NCBI RefSeq assembly: GCF_032062135.1
Contig: NC_092861.1
Span: forward strand, 61,375,777-61,439,776
Direction of reading: 5' to 3'
Source: Pyxicephalus adspersus
Taxonomy: Eukaryota; Chordata; Amphibia; Anura; Pyxicephalidae
Length of the DNA: 64,000 nucleotides
Positions within the stretch are counted from its first letter, which is position 1. Every line of letters begins with the position of its first letter. The notes beneath the pieces were generated by a model. That model worked only from the letters and a program-made list of their open reading frames with translations. It had not been told where the DNA came from and made no database searches. Both the position numbers and the translations under genes were made by a program. Below, piece after piece: positions 9,878-22,753 of this stretch.

Positions 9878-12559
9878 GTAAGTCATACAGCCTTAAATGG
9901 TAATGATCTCTGCTAGTTATACAGGAATACTGTTGTGTTTTGAATGTTAGTCTCAAAATATAAAGAAAGCATAAATTAAAAGTGGTAAAAACTGTGCTTG
10001 TAGAGGGGCTACTTTTGTACTTTAAGGGCAGAATGTAAAGTTTTCATCTAGGGTTCCATTGGTAAAAGCACATTTACCCACCCTATTCCTAGCTCTTGCA
10101 GGCTTCTGTCTTCTGTGCAACTTATCCTTCAAATGCACTTCTCTCTGGCACTTTATCAGTTGCAGGCACTCTGACATCATCACGCACAATGAAGGACCAA
10201 CAGGCCTGCATTGTTAGTGAGGACATTAGGTGTCCACAGCTTGGAGATTCAAATGGGAAGATGAGAGAGTCTACTGCCAGGGGTGCAAAAAAAAAAAGCA
10301 TCCTCTGGCGCCTTTTTTTAAATGTTCCTTTTGATAAAAATGAGCAGTTAACCATTGTGTTTTTTTACACTGTCATACAGAGAAAATAATTATCCTTTAA
10401 AGTATACTATCTTCTGCTTGTTTGTAATTAAGTTGAAATTATGGTCAGGTTTGCTGACACAGTTGTGGCCACCATACTCCTAAGGTACATGTTTCAACTC
10501 AATTCATAAAAAGGGTGTGAGTTGTCTAAATTCCATATTTTCCTGATGATTTAGAGCTAGAATGTCCCCAAAATTTGTTTTGAAGACTCTCAGAGAGCAC
10601 CCTTCTAGAAGGTCTACAATAATTCAAAATGGTCTTAATGAAAAGCTTCATTTACTGCAAATATGTGACTGACCAATGTACATTTTTATTTAGCAGCTTA
10701 TGTGCATGTTTAAATCAAATTTGTATATGAAATCCCAAGACTTGTGTGGTTTAACAAACTCGTCTTATGAACAGTTTAAAATGCTTTCCGGGAGCACTTT
10801 CAGAGATTTCTCTCCATTACCTTGAAGATTTTCAGAGTGAAATTCTCAGGCAATTATTACGATATATTAAATTTAGAGGAAAGTTGAAATCATAAATATC
10901 CTCCATAAAATTCATTTTTTTCACACATTCACACACTGAATACTTGGCCAAATGCCCGTGTGATAAGATATTATCTGTTGAAAAAGCTCTAGCTCTGTTA
11001 GAATAATAGATACTAAACTTGTACAGTAATAACTTTAATATAGTGTAAAGCATACAGTTATTTCTAAAATCTGTGAAGTTTTCAGCTTTTCAAGCCCTAC
11101 CCCACACCTTTAGTATCTAACATTTAAGAAGGAATATTCTGTTGTTTGTGAAGCAGAAGTTCTTTCATAAGCCTCATAGTGCATAAAAACAGGTCACACA
11201 CTATACTGCAGTAAAGAAAACCCAAATCCCCTTTCTTTAAAGATTTTTGCATGGTGTCCTTTACCTTTGGCATTTGTGAAAGCTCTGACTAGTCAGATTA
11301 ATTCACCTAAGCATGAAAATGTAGCAAATAGAGACAAATGATGACAGTCAGTTTTCTGCAAGTTACTAATTTTTTCTGTTGGACAAAACAGCTTACTTGG
11401 AGATCTGGTTAAGAGGACATTTAGTTCCCATTCACTTCATTTTTAGAATGTGCATAAGAACCCCATCAATCCCCACTATAGAACTAGCTGCCAGGTGTTG
11501 CTAACATTATGAAACAAATAAAAGGGTACATTTTGGCCCTTACAAGTCTCCTTTTGGGTCTTCTCACCTATACATCTTTGTAGTTTCTGCAGTCTAAAAA
11601 GAGGATTCTGAACCTCATCTTTTGAAAAATAACATTGGGTTTTGGTATGCTTTGTTAAGAGAATGTCTGAATTATGTGTGACAAAAAAGTAGCATGGTTT
11701 TTGTTTTAAAATCACAAAGTAATCTAAAGGTGGTCTGAAAGCAAACATCTGATGGTCCCATGAGTCTCACATGACTGATTCCTAAATTGTATTACAGATG
11801 TATATGTATATAGAATAGGTAACAGTTAAAACATATAGCTAAAATAACCTGTTTTTGTGTCCCTCTAAGGACATTTCTCATTTCTGTCCAGAAAACCTAA
11901 CAGGAAAAGGGAGGAAATTTCTAAATAATGGACAGAATACCCATCTCGGAGAGTTGTCACGGGAACATATATCCACTTTGGAGGAAATTATTTTACCTTA
12001 TACTTTAATGACAGGTTAAAATGTAGAGATTTGTCCTCACTTTTTGTCTTGGTGATTCTGGTCACCTAGAAAAACAATGTGGTGAATCTCCACAGCGTAA
12101 AAAAACAAAATTAAAAACATTTTTAAACTTTAATTTACACTTGAAATGCATTTAGCATTTCGGTCTAGTTTGTTTACATGACCACACATGCCTTTTCCCA
12201 TACACTTTTTACAGTTTTCAGGCTTTTTCAATATACAGTAATGTGGTAATGAAGGGCTGGACAACTCCAGTCTTGAAGGGCCACATGCAGGCTAGGATTT
12301 TCAAATAAACAATTTTTGCTGGAGTTGGATAATCCTGTATTAATGTAATAAGCTTGATCAGATGTCATTGTTTTTCTAAGACAGTAAAACAATATCTGCT
12401 TACTGTGGGTTACTGCACAGTGATTACACTTTGTACTATCTACTATTGCTTGTTGTTATATTGCTTTAAGTTCCTTGTCCTGACATACATCAAAAATGGC
12501 TGAAAAAAGGTTCAACTGACCTGCTCCCAAATGTTCATTTCTAGTTAACTTTGTTACAG
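9878..12559 (+). other. ARHGEF10 intron, mostly unremarkable
   Basis: A 2.7-kb intron. Only a hAT-like fragment at about 12250-12345 is recognisable. The two overlapping open stretches near 10096-10389 lie on opposite strands and resemble nothing known. The acceptor is ttgttacag. Confidence 0.6.
12250..12345. repeat. hAT-like MITE fragment
   Basis: GAAGGGCTGGACAACTCCAG, TCTTGAAGGGCCACATGCAG and GCTAGGATTTTC match in order the start of a widespread vertebrate hAT-type MITE (CAGGGCTGGCCAACTCCAG-like end, GGGCCAC block). No partner terminus is visible, so this is a truncated copy with approximate limits. Confidence 0.45.
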
Positions 12560-12681
12560 GTGAAGAGAACCAGCTGGGCTGGTTCTGCCTAGAAGATGAG
12601 GGAAACCAAGTCAAAAAGGAAAAGCACCCCTTACTTGTGAAGCATTTGCCAGTTATTATGTCAAAACAGCAAGAATTTAAG
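12560..12681 (+). CDS. ARHGEF10: ARHGEF10 exon: EENQLGWFCLEDEGN
   Basis: A 122-base exon completing a Gly codon and ending in phase 0, acceptor gttacag and donor gtaagc. The peptide EENQLGWFCLEDEGN is followed by a Lys-rich segment, HPLLVKHLPVIM and SKQQEFK. It joins the PH-like module to the propeller-like region. Confidence 0.94.
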
Positions 12682-13065
12682 GTAAGCCATTTTTAGAATG
12701 CAAACATATTTCAAGGTCATGAGCTTTTTATCATCTTATCTTTGAAAAGGGTTTCTTTTCCTTTTTATAATAACTCTACTTGTAATTGGCATTCATAGGA
12801 TGCAGATTGCAGGCTTCCATCTGGCCTTGTCAGTAAATGTGTAACGTACTAGCAGTCGTGTCTCACAGCCTTAAATGCCAGTGCACATATTTTTCACGTC
12901 AGGCAACACCGTGCAACCTTATTTATAGTCCTCTCTTACCTTCCACATGATTGATGAGCCTGCAGGTTAATGATATCTACTGTATATAATTTAGGAATAT
13001 TTATAGACACAGGTATGGACATGATGTTCTGTGACCCAATTAGCATTTCCTTGATTTATTTTCAG
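12682..13065 (+). other. ARHGEF10 intron, no feature seen
   Basis: A short AT-rich intron of 384 bases with acceptor tttattttcag. No repeat was recognised. Confidence 0.7.
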
Positions 13066-13152
13066 ATTGAATGTGCTGTCTATAATCCTGAACATTACTC
13101 CAGTAGTGAAAATGATCCAGATACACTTTCCATGCATCATGGGTTTTTGTGG
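13066..13152 (+). CDS. ARHGEF10: ARHGEF10 exon: IECAVYNPEHY...GFLW
   Basis: Twenty-nine codons, phase 0 at both ends, acceptor ttttcag and donor gtaagt. The peptide starts IECAVYNPEHY, has a polar Ser/Asp-rich loop, and ends HHGFLW, which opens the first propeller-like strand (FLWIGS across the junction). Confidence 0.93.
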
Positions 13153-14412
13153 GTAAGTAAACCCTCTTGAAGTTTTTGATTTATTATCCTAATGTAAACA
13201 AAAAGCACTTGTTTGTTTATTTTTTTCTTAAAGAATTGATTATTTATAAATTGCAAACTGCTAAATAAAGGATGTAAAATTTATTCCATCTGTCTATCCA
13301 TCCAGCCTAGATTTTTGACCTGCTCCAGAAAAGCTTTTTCTGAAAGCCAGTGCATGAAGATATGGTTAGAAGATGTAACCATTTGCATGACTGCCTTCTT
13401 TATGTGGGCCAAAAGATTTTAGAATGTTGTAGGATTGTAGAAACCATCTTCTGAAACATGTCTGTGTCTGTTTGTTTTAAACAATTTGTATAAGTATGAC
13501 CCACATTCACGCCCAAACCTCCCTACAGCATGTCCAATCATTGTTCTGTTGTTTCTGTAGCCAATTTTCTACTATTCATTCTGATGTCATCAATAGGCAT
13601 GTAAAATTAGGGGGCAGCTGCTGGGAGAAAGTATCCACAGCATGCTGTTACATTAAATTTTATTGATATAGACATGTTCACAGTTTTTTCCCAGACATAC
13701 CATAAGTGCAGAGTATGGCAGAATTGCTTGTTACAATACATGGGCAATATGATAAGGGTGGGTTATAGTGGAAATTAGAAATTTTCTTTAATAAGGTGCT
13801 TCCAGATATCCACCCCTCACTCATTAAAGTTAGTTAATTATTGTTTTACTTCTTAGCAAGTCATTGACCTGAAACATCATGTTCCCAAAATCCTTTTATA
13901 CGTTTGTTTGCCAGTGGATTCCCTTACCATATTACTAAAAGGAAAGGTACAAATGACTACTCCAGTACATGCCTATTAAAAAAAGTTAGTATTGCTGCTT
14001 GCATGGTTCTTTCATGACAGATTACTTGTCTCAGTGGTGTTATATAATTACACATTGAAAAATATTAAAACAGAATTATTGTTTTATTTTTTTTTCTGGG
14101 TATATATTTTCCAGCGTTTTTGCGTTTAGTAAGTGCAATAGTTGCATATGGTACAGTCTACTCAGCTTTCTAGTAAACATCTTAAGCTTTGTAAAGGTTC
14201 TAGATTTTTGTCTACTTAGACGAAACATCATGGTTTATATAGCTTTAGATCTAGCGCTCCATCTGTAACATTGAGTGTAAAAGTTATTACCTGTCAAAGA
14301 AAACTAGTTTGATAAAAGAATGAGACATCTTCTGAGAATGTATAAACAAAGAGTTAGTACACATTAAACTGTGAAAATCACAAGGTGGCTTTTTGTTGTC
14401 TTATTTTCCTAG
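13153..14412 (+). other. ARHGEF10 intron, no feature seen
   Basis: A 1.26-kb AT-rich intron. I see no supported repeat or gene. It ends at the acceptor ttattttcctag. Confidence 0.6.
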
Positions 14413-14639
14413 ATTGGCAGCTGCACTAATCAGATGGGTCAGATTGCTGTTGTTTCACTTCACAACCGTAGCCCGAAGGTGATCGAGTGTTTCAATGTAG
14501 AATCACGTATCCTCTGCATGGTCTGTGTCCCTGAGGAAGAAAAGCAGAAACAATTAAGTGATGTCCCAGATTCCGAATGTGGTTCTTCTTTGCGAGCACC
14601 AGATGTGCCTACAATTTGCCTGGGCATGGAAGAAGGAAG
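14413..14639 (+). CDS. ARHGEF10: ARHGEF10 exon: propeller-like region, MGQIAVVSLHN...DVPTICLGMEEG
   Basis: A 227-base exon in phase 0 leaving AG of a Ser codon, acceptor cctag and donor gtaaat. The peptide contains IGSCTNQMGQIAVVSLHN, then PKVIECFNVESRILCMVCVP, a charged linker (EEEKQKQ and a Ser-rich loop) and DVPTICLGMEEG. The repeating hydrophobic-strand/turn pattern with glycines fits blades of a WD40-like propeller. Confidence 0.95.
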
Positions 14640-15488
14640 GTAAATGTTATTCATTCTGATATATCTGCTTTAAGTCAGAATGACTGTTAGATATTAGCTA
14701 AGGAACTGTGACGTATTTGCCTGTAACAGTATTTCTAAGATATTCCTGCCAAAAGTAATAACTTCTTGAAATACAATTTTATGACTTTTTTTTCTAAAAA
14801 CAGATTTTATGCTAATTAGAGAAAATTTAACAACTTGAAGTGCTCGGATTTAACTTCCCGGTTGCCTAGATACTTGTACTTATGTAATATATATGTGCAT
14901 ATTAATAATCCTAAGATAGATGTTGTCTTAAAGTGAACATGCCAGATCTGAAAGCTGTCATTGACCAGCTCATGAATGTTTTGCCCTTTTTTTAACCAGA
15001 GCAAATTTCAATGTGCTTGTTTTAAAACCATTTTATAGGATTCTGATCATGGCGGAGAAAATCACAAAAACCAAAAATAACAAGTCCTCTTTAGGATTTA
15101 TTTCAAGCTCAGAGAAAAGTAGAGTCTTATAAAATGTAAGGCCTGTAGTTATGTGCATGTTACATTAATAATACTGATCACATATATAGGAAGATCAAGT
15201 TTTAAAGTGTATAGCATAGGTTGATCTCATATCCTATTTGATTCTGAGCCTATACTAACAGGAAAAAAAACAGCATCTGTTTGATTGCTGTTGGCATCAC
15301 TTTAAATAACTAAAATATAAACCATTCATCTTCTGATATCTCATTTTTGGGGTTTTAAAGTATTTTGTGGCAATAATGTGATTATTGCCATGTTCTGATT
15401 TAGTTAAGGCAGTGATATAAAATGTTTCAAACCATAAGAAATACGCTATTATTACAAAGATCTAATGTTTCTGATCCACTTTTTCTAG
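14640..15488 (+). other. ARHGEF10 intron, no feature seen
   Basis: An 849-base AT-rich intron with acceptor ctttttctag. Nothing else was recognised. Confidence 0.65.
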
Positions 15489-15646
15489 CATATGCGTCTA
15501 CAAAAGTAGCCAAGGTTCAAAAAAAGTCCGTCTGCAGCACTTCTTCACTCCAGAGAAATCCACTGTCATGAGCCTTGCCAGCGTGTCCCACACTTTGTAT
15601 GTAGGTCTTGTAAATGGAAGTCTTGCTATCTATACAAAGATGGAAG
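15489..15646 (+). CDS. ARHGEF10: ARHGEF10 exon: ICVYKSSQGSKKVRLQHFF
   Basis: A 158-base exon completing the split Ser and leaving one G; donor gtaaaa. It encodes ICVYKSSQGSKKVRLQHFF, TPEKSTVMSLASVSHTLYVG and LVNGSLAIYTKME. The L-x-VGLVNGSLAIY strand pair is a typical propeller blade and matches ARHGEF10. Confidence 0.95.
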
Positions 15647-18145
15647 GTAAAACAACAATAATACGACTGGCTTTCGGTTTTCTTTTATAATACAATGTAT
15701 TTAAAATGAATACTGCTTAATTTATGATAAGATACATACTGCTTCCTAGGTCAGCTTTTACTCACTGGATAGTGGTGATGATGCTGATTCTTAGCTCAGC
15801 TAAAAGGCTGAAGGCAGATATGGGACACAGGAAAATAAATAGCAAAACCAGAAAGGTTAGTTGTTGAATTAGGTGTGTACTGTATAGAAAGTGTGTAAAA
15901 AAAAAATAAAAAAAACTGCAGAAAATTATAAATCCTTTGGATGGCCAAACAGTGAATTTATTTGGTGAATTTAATTGTAACTTGCCCTTGAATAGTAAAA
16001 TAAAACATAAAGTAATATGGATGTGCATATTTCAGAGGTTAGGCATTGTTTACAGGTTTTACAGCTCCAGCACCTCAAAAATATCCATTTGACTATAGAG
16101 AGAACTGACAGTACACCTAGTACATTTGGGACACAGTATTTTCACAATTTGCAGAGGAGGATGTCTTTTTGGAATATATGGCATGCTTTTGAAAGCATAT
16201 GAGCAACACAAATACAGGCCCTGACCAATATCAAAGAAGATTTGATTGCTTAAAAAAGATTTTTCACATTATCAGTTCTCTCACACCCAGCAAGTAGAAA
16301 AAAATATTTTTACACAGCTATGATGAGGGTGCATATACATTGGTGTGTGGTAATGTCACATGTCAATGTGTGTCACATTAAGGAAGCTCATGAAAAATGA
16401 TGAGGATGTAAAATAATTTTGACCAAAAGCCTGAATGAAAAACGCCTCTCTCTCACTACTCAGAAATGAGGAGGTTTGTCTCCTGGAAGCACAAATGACA
16501 GCCCAATTTCAGGACTCCATGTCCTAATTTACCTTTGTCTGGAAAATGTGGATACAAGAATGTTTTCCATCTTTTTTTGACCAATGTCTTTCGGCTATCC
16601 GGCCCCTTCAGAGGGATCCAATTCCTGCTGCAGTCGCCATTTGTCTCCCTTTCCTTTCTCCCTTTTTTCAACTCACCCCTAGTGAGAGATGTTTTACCTT
16701 ATTTCAGAGTTAGTGCAACTTTTGTCTGTCCATGCTGTTTGATTATTCAGTTAAGGCCCTCTCTTACTGCTCTCAGTCCAAGTGAACCTGATTCTCTTCC
16801 CTTCTACTTCTGTACTGTTTTTCTGCCACCTGTTCTTGTTACAAGTTTGTTGAATGAATGGGCTGTCCTAACGTTCCGAAAAGGGGGAACAGGACCCTTT
16901 TTTCCTAAAGCAATACACTACTGGTTTTATTTCCTCCTTTTGCAGTTTGGACAGAATTATAAATAAAACTGTAGTTCGAACTTCAATTTTCTGAGGTGCA
17001 ATAAAGCCTGATACAAGATTTCTCAATTGGCAATGAGCAATGGGGATTATGTCACCCAGGAAAGTATGCTAGGCAGTCATTTGTATAGTACATCATAGTT
17101 GCAGTCTTTTATTCTCAGGACATTGGTCAGGAAAGGGTGTGCTTTAGGGGACAGACAAAAGACAAAAATACATTTTATATGATATTTCAAAGGGTTTTGA
17201 AGGACCATTAACAGCCCCTAAGCCACTAGACAGGCAGAGAACCAATTAGATTATATTTTGCTGAAGGCCAAAATATATTTATTATGGAAAATATCCCACT
17301 GATACATACCACAATAATGTATGTTAGGATTCATGTAAATCATAAAACTTACTTTGAATATTTTGTATAATTGTTTCTAATTAAATGTTTTTATCTCCTA
17401 TGTAAGTGATGCCCATTTCAGCTTAGCCTATCAGTATGATGACTTGTGATTTGTAATGTTAAGTATCATGCCATCACATTGCCCTTCCATAAATGCCCTT
17501 TATTTCTCTGGCAGCAAGCTGTTTTTTTCTGAGCGCTGACCTATTTTTTAGGTTGTGTTTATTTGGCTAAAAGGCATAGAAAGCAGATTACTAAAGAGTA
17601 TTACACTCTTTGTGGAGGACAGTGCTAAAATAACATCTGTTTAGGTAGAAAGCTTTTTTCTCACACACATTTTATCATAGAAATAGCGCACTTCCAAAAA
17701 AAAAAAAATGTAGAATATGGCAATATTACAAATAGCAACAATTATTCTTACTATGTCTTTACAGATGACTCTTTTATGTCCTAAATCATTTCTATAAAAA
17801 TACATGATCTATATTATGTGTTTGAGCCTGATTTCTGTTTGTTTTTTAAAAACTTTTTTTTTAAACACCTTGCTTTTTTCCCTTTGCTTTTCTGCAAATT
17901 TGCATAATACATTTGCCTAGTATTGCCTAAAAAATTATAAAATCAGTGTAAAACTGTAGTGAAATTTACTAAGGTGAGGTGACAAGCTCTCAATGCTTCC
18001 TAGGGTTAATTAACAAATGGCAAAAGCAAATGCAGCAGTAAGCTACAAAATAAGGGGACTATTGGAATTGGACTGGGTTTTTGACAGGTTTTACAGGTTT
18101 AGGAGAAAATATTACAAAGTCCTAACTTGCTCAGTTAATTTTACA

Positions 18146-18440
18146 CAGTGTTTATATAGCACCGATGTATTAGGCAGCACACAAAGTCCATGGTCATGTC
18201 ACTGGCTGTCCCTCAAAGGGGCTCACAATCTAATGTCCCTACCATAGTCATATGTCTTTATTACTGTCTACGGTCAAATTTTTGGGGGAAGCCAATTAAC
18301 CAATTGCCAATAAGCCAATTAACCAACCTAATGCGAACACGGGGAGAACATACAAACTCCATGCAGATTGTGTCCTGGCTGAGATTCAAACCTGGGACCT
18401 AGCACTGCAAAGCACTAACCTCTGAGCCACCGTTTTCCCA
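18146..18440 (-). mobile_element. tRNA-derived SINE (V-SINE-like), minus orientation
   Basis: Read on the - strand it has, in order: a tRNA-like head (GGTGGCTCAGAGGTTAGTGC, then a B-box-like GGTTTGAATCTC); a core with GAGTTTGTATGTTCTCCCCG; a body with GTGAGCCCCTTTGAGGGACA; and a tail with GCTGCCTAATACATCGGTGC then TATATAAA. This head-core-tail order is that of tRNA-derived SINEs with a conserved central core in fishes and amphibians. The tail resembles the 3' end of the L2-type LINE seen at 27056 and 60193. Related copies are at 37255-37530 and 46172-46482. The tRNA part is not a functional tRNA gene. Confidence 0.7.
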
Positions 18441-19237
18441 TACTCCTTGTATTACCCCCTGACTAGCTAAAGGCCTAGAACCCTAATACCTCACAAAACA
18501 TTACCACAAATTGTAAATTTTCCAGGAGAGTCCAGGTGTAAAACTAATTTAATCTGGTCAATCAATCAGTCTGATTTATATTTTATTTCAATGTTTTAAA
18601 AACAGTAAAAATAAATGATTACATTGTGTACATCATTATTCCAATGTGCATTTACTTAATTATTTAAAATATCCCTCATGCTGTAAACAACCAGAAACAT
18701 AATTTTCTTCAGGGCCAGTATCAGTTCTCAGAAGCTAGTGAACTTATTTGACATAAGGTTCCTGTTAACAAGTTGGATTCTTGCATTGTGGGCTGCATAT
18801 GTGACAGCTACATTTACAGTCAATATTGTACTATGTCAGTACTTTACTGTAAGTCTCCCCTGTAAAAATATTAAGCAAACAATTTTTGTGGCACATTTTT
18901 TATATCAAGAAAGCTTGCATTCAGATGCTCATGGAGCATATGAACCTTTACATAAATTGGTATTGCACAAATTTGGCTTTGTAGAGCATTGGGATTGTTA
19001 TATGTATGCACAGGAGTATGCAGAGGAGATAGATTCCTGTTATTTTAACAGATCTGAGTTCCAGCCAAGCCATGAACTGCATTGGGTGCAATCCAATGAA
19101 GAATCCAGGGAGGGGCTTCAGAAAGTGTTATTTAGTATGTGATCATGCTGTAGAGTTATTGCAGGGATGAACAAGATACTTTGCACAGCTCATGTACACA
19201 ATATTACAAATAGACCATTGGTAAATGTAAAGATTCA

Positions 19238-19530
19238 CCATTTTTTTCAAAATATTTTTTTATTGTTTTTTTCTAACATTGTAATACAAAATACAAGATT
19301 ACAAAACAATTATAGAAGAAATTTAAAAAAGACAATGTAAGATTACCTGACATCAAACAGATAAGAGAGAATACAATATAAACAAAACCATAAATAAAAA
19401 TCAAACCCATATGAGAGACAAAAGAAAAGCAGAAACAACCCTATATCCCAACCTCATATCAAAGAACACATGAGTACTAAGCTATGAAGGATACCCTAAA
19501 GAGGGTAAAACTAGTGGAGAAAAGGCAATT
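19238..19530 (-). mobile_element. Probable L1 3'-end fragment
   Basis: On the - strand an A-rich 300-base block with no open frame ends in CAATAAAAAAATATTTTGAA followed by an A-tail. The L1 copy at 41379-44200 ends in a closely similar CAATAAAAATATACAAAAAA. The resemblance is limited to low-complexity 3' sequence, so the assignment is modest. Confidence 0.35.
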
Positions 19531-20529
19531 TATTTATTTATGATTCATGTTTTTAACATAACTACAAGTTCCACCAATAATATGTGAGTGATCTAATCAA
19601 ACCTTACTATAAGGTGTGAAATGTATATAATTATCTTTGTAGATTAGGTTAAATGTGAAAGTGAAAAAAAAAAGATAAATGTCCTTCTTTGGGAATCAAG
19701 AGCACTGGATCTATGTAGATTTCTGTGATGATGATTCAGATGTTGTAACTAAATAGGGCAGTTTCTGATCATTCAGCTACAGTGACAAAGCATCAACTTT
19801 AAAATCATTTATTAAATTAGGTCTCAGAATGTCATGATAACTAAAAACAGATCAGTGGTAGATTGCAATAAAAATACACTTTCAAATTAGTATACTAGTA
19901 ATTTAAACATATATTAACAGTATATTTTTGCTTCTTTTTATTGAGTTTATTATGCATTTAATGAATGATGTTCATAATTAGCAGAAGAGAATGCATGCCA
20001 TTTATCGCATGGCACCATGCTCTAACCACATGAAAGTTGTTGCCAGAAAGTCTGTTCCGGAGGGATAATGACCATGTAGCCTGCCAACAGGAGCCATCCA
20101 AGTCTAAATCTGTCCCAGCCTTGTAAATTTCAGCATATACAGAATACATATGACAAATCCAACAAAAGCTTATAAATGTAGTTACCTTCATATAAAAACA
20201 AAGTGAAATTATTTTTTTGTTTTCTTTCTGGTAGCATATCCATCTAGAATAAAAAAAATATATTTATTTAGTAAATACAATTCATAATGGCCTTGGAATA
20301 ACATTACATTCCCGTAAAATCTAAAATGGCTTCAGCAGAGGTCAGAATGCACTGTGTAAGAGGCTGATATAGCATTAAATCACAGCCTTAGCCCTTAATT
20401 TATGTGTTTTACGTTATTCTACCGTTTGCAATTAGTCAATATGTATTGTGGATATGAACATTTGAAATGGAATTGTTTAGTCTTTGGCATTCCTTTTATG
20501 TAATCATATCTTTTTCTTTATGCATTAAG

Positions 20530-20672
20530 ATGGATCTTGGAATGTGGATTCTCCAAAGCTGATAAAATTAGGAGTTTTACCTGTTCGTAGTCTATTGGTA
20601 ATGGAAGGATCTATTTGGGCCGCCTCTGGAGGACAAATATTCATAATTAGCAGGGAAACCTATAACATTGAG
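20530..20672 (+). CDS. ARHGEF10: ARHGEF10 exon: LGVLPVRSLLVMEGSIWAASGGQIFII
   Basis: A 143-base exon completing an Asp codon and ending in phase 0, acceptor cattaag and donor gtaggt. The peptide reads GSWNVDSPKLIKLGVLPVRS, LLVMEGSIWAASGGQIFII, SRETYNIE. SLLVMEGSIWAASGGQIFII is a further propeller-type strand set, conserved in ARHGEF10. Confidence 0.95.
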
Positions 20673-22593
20673 GTAGGTATTAACATGTATGCAGCGCATA
20701 TCAACATGTAATTGAGATGAAGAAGGTATAAATTCTATATAAAAGACAATGAGTGCATTGTACATTGACGGCAACCACATAAGTAACTGTGCTGGTTAAA
20801 AACTTCAATCAGATATCTACCTGTGTAAAATGAAATGGAAAGCTTACTACCTGTGCAAGCCCTAGGATGGACTAAATGACATTTTATATTTTCCATAACT
20901 TTGGAAACCTGAAGTATTACATTTTAATAATCTCTAAAAATGTAAAAACCGATGCTAGTTTCATGGTATCTCCTCAATTAAATATGGCTGTTTTAGTGGG
21001 TGGATGTTGCATCATAATCATCATTGTTGTGTCCCATAACCATTTAGACCTGAAGCTGAAGATTCCAATGACAATGATGTGTTAAAAGAGCTGTTGGAAC
21101 TTTCCATTCCTGTATGTCATGAGTTATTCTGGAACATGGAAAAATCAAAACAAGAAATGTGTGGTCAAATATTTGGATTCTGTTAGTTTTTAACTCTGGG
21201 CCTGTCAGATCCAGCCAGCAATCGTATAAGAAATCCAAATAATAAATGTTTCTTTATAGAAAGGGCTGGTTTTAATTAATTATAGTAATATTTTGATCAA
21301 GCCAACTCTAATGGAAATGGTGTGAAGTATATATAGTGGTGGAAAATGGATTTGGGCTGTTCAGTATAGACCAAGGAGCCAGGGAAGTGGTCAGGAGAGC
21401 ATTATTAGATCAATTGTTTATGCACTAAAGTCTTTTCTTATGTGGACAGATCCATTATTTGTATTGATAGGTTAGATTCTGTTCCATTCCTACCCCATGG
21501 AAAGGTTGGGTACATCTGTATCTTTCTCATTAGGCTACAATATACTTTTATTATATCCTTTTGTTAGTTCTCAGTATATATTATTGGCTTTTTATTGGTT
21601 TCCCCTTTGAAATGTCTGTGGTCCATAAAATAGGAAGACTCATGAGGCTGATGTTTTAACTTTTAACAAAACTATTTACTAGTGGTATCTATTTTCTAAC
21701 ACTGGTAGAAATAATATTACAGCTACAATCAATTGTCTAAAAATAGCTGTAAGGTTGTGTAAGACAGTTCATGAACCTTATGAATCTTTACTTCATATCA
21801 TGGGGTAATAAAGTGTTCTTTTCTCCAAGCGATGAGGTCTGCTAATAGTACTAAATATAGTCATTTCACTTCCAAGTAGTTCTGACAGCTAATACAGTTC
21901 ATATAGAAAGTTAGATTAGTTGGAATGTTTCCTTAGGCAAAAATGTAATTGGGTTTATAGATCTTTTAGTTATTTGGTACATAGAGATTACAACCAGACT
22001 TGACTAGAATGGAAGCATTTAGAATTCATCAAAGCAATAGAAATGACTTCAATACATTCTCCCACATATCCTAAATACATAAATTTCTTTTGTGTTATCA
22101 GGGGGGTTGTCCCACCTAAGGGGAGGGGGTTTCTACTCCTATATAGGATGGTGCTGTGAGTTTATATAATAATGTCACTGACTGCTCTTTCCATGTTCTG
22201 AAGTTCTACATTGGAGTTTATTCACTGAGCTACTCATTCACCAGATAGATTTTGCAAAGGTGAATCTTTTGACACTGAACGGTATCCCTGCCTCAGTACT
22301 TGGTGTAAATCATAGACATGTAACAGCTAATAATGGCATATGCTCTCATGTAACCTGCTGCATACTAGCTCAATGACCTAATGTGGTCATACAATGATCA
22401 TTTGTTACATAGCTAGGTAAATGACAAATACCTTCCTATCAGTGATAGTTTACTTGGCATAACTACTATTCATCTAACAACCAGTACCCAGTGGGAGTGC
22501 TCCCTGCTGTTTATTTTAATAGGCAGAGATTTTATAGTTTATGTTATAGTAAAGGGTGGGAAGTTTTAGTAAATGGTGGCTGCCAGTTGATAG

Positions 22594-22740
22594 GGAGTGC
22601 TTCTCATTCAGTGTTATCCCCAGAAATGTTTTTCAGCCAGGTGGTCAAAAAGTGGGTGGGGCAAGACACGGCAAATTTAGTGCACCCAGTTGTTTATGCC
22701 ATAGGTATCCAGTAACCCCTATTATTGTTTCAGTGTTCTT
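22594..22740. repeat. Possible hAT-like MITE fragment
   Basis: From CAGTGTTATCCCCAGAAATG the block reads into TTTTTCAGCCAGGTGG and GTGGGTGGGGCAAG, a motif order I associate with an abundant frog repeat with hAT-like CAGTGTT ends. No right terminus or duplication was found. Confidence 0.3.
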
Positions 22741-22753
22741 CCTAACCCCTGTA

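Larger units (their letters stand above)
15647..20529 (+). other. ARHGEF10 intron with a SINE and an L1 tail
   Basis: A 4.9-kb intron. A tRNA-derived SINE (18146-18440) and an L1 3'-end fragment (19238-19530) are recognisable, both on the - strand. Two open stretches on the + strand, 16535-16966 (143 codons) and 18738-19142 (134 codons), have no recognisable domains and are explained in the rejected list. The remaining sequence is AT-rich with no supported feature. Confidence 0.6.

Noticed and set aside
16535..16966. 143-codon open frame, the longest intronic one on the + strand
   Set aside because: Rich in Phe, Leu, Pro and Ser as expected from a pyrimidine-rich stretch. No motif, no splice signals in frame, and no similarity that I recognise.
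18738..19142. 134-codon open frame in an ARHGEF10 intron, starting MNLFDIRFLLTSWILALW
   Set aside because: It has a hydrophobic N-terminal part but no recognisable domain. It is not bounded by convincing splice sites and lies beside SINE and L1 fragments. Open stretches of this length are expected occasionally by chance in 64 kb read in six frames. Conservation in other frogs would change this view.
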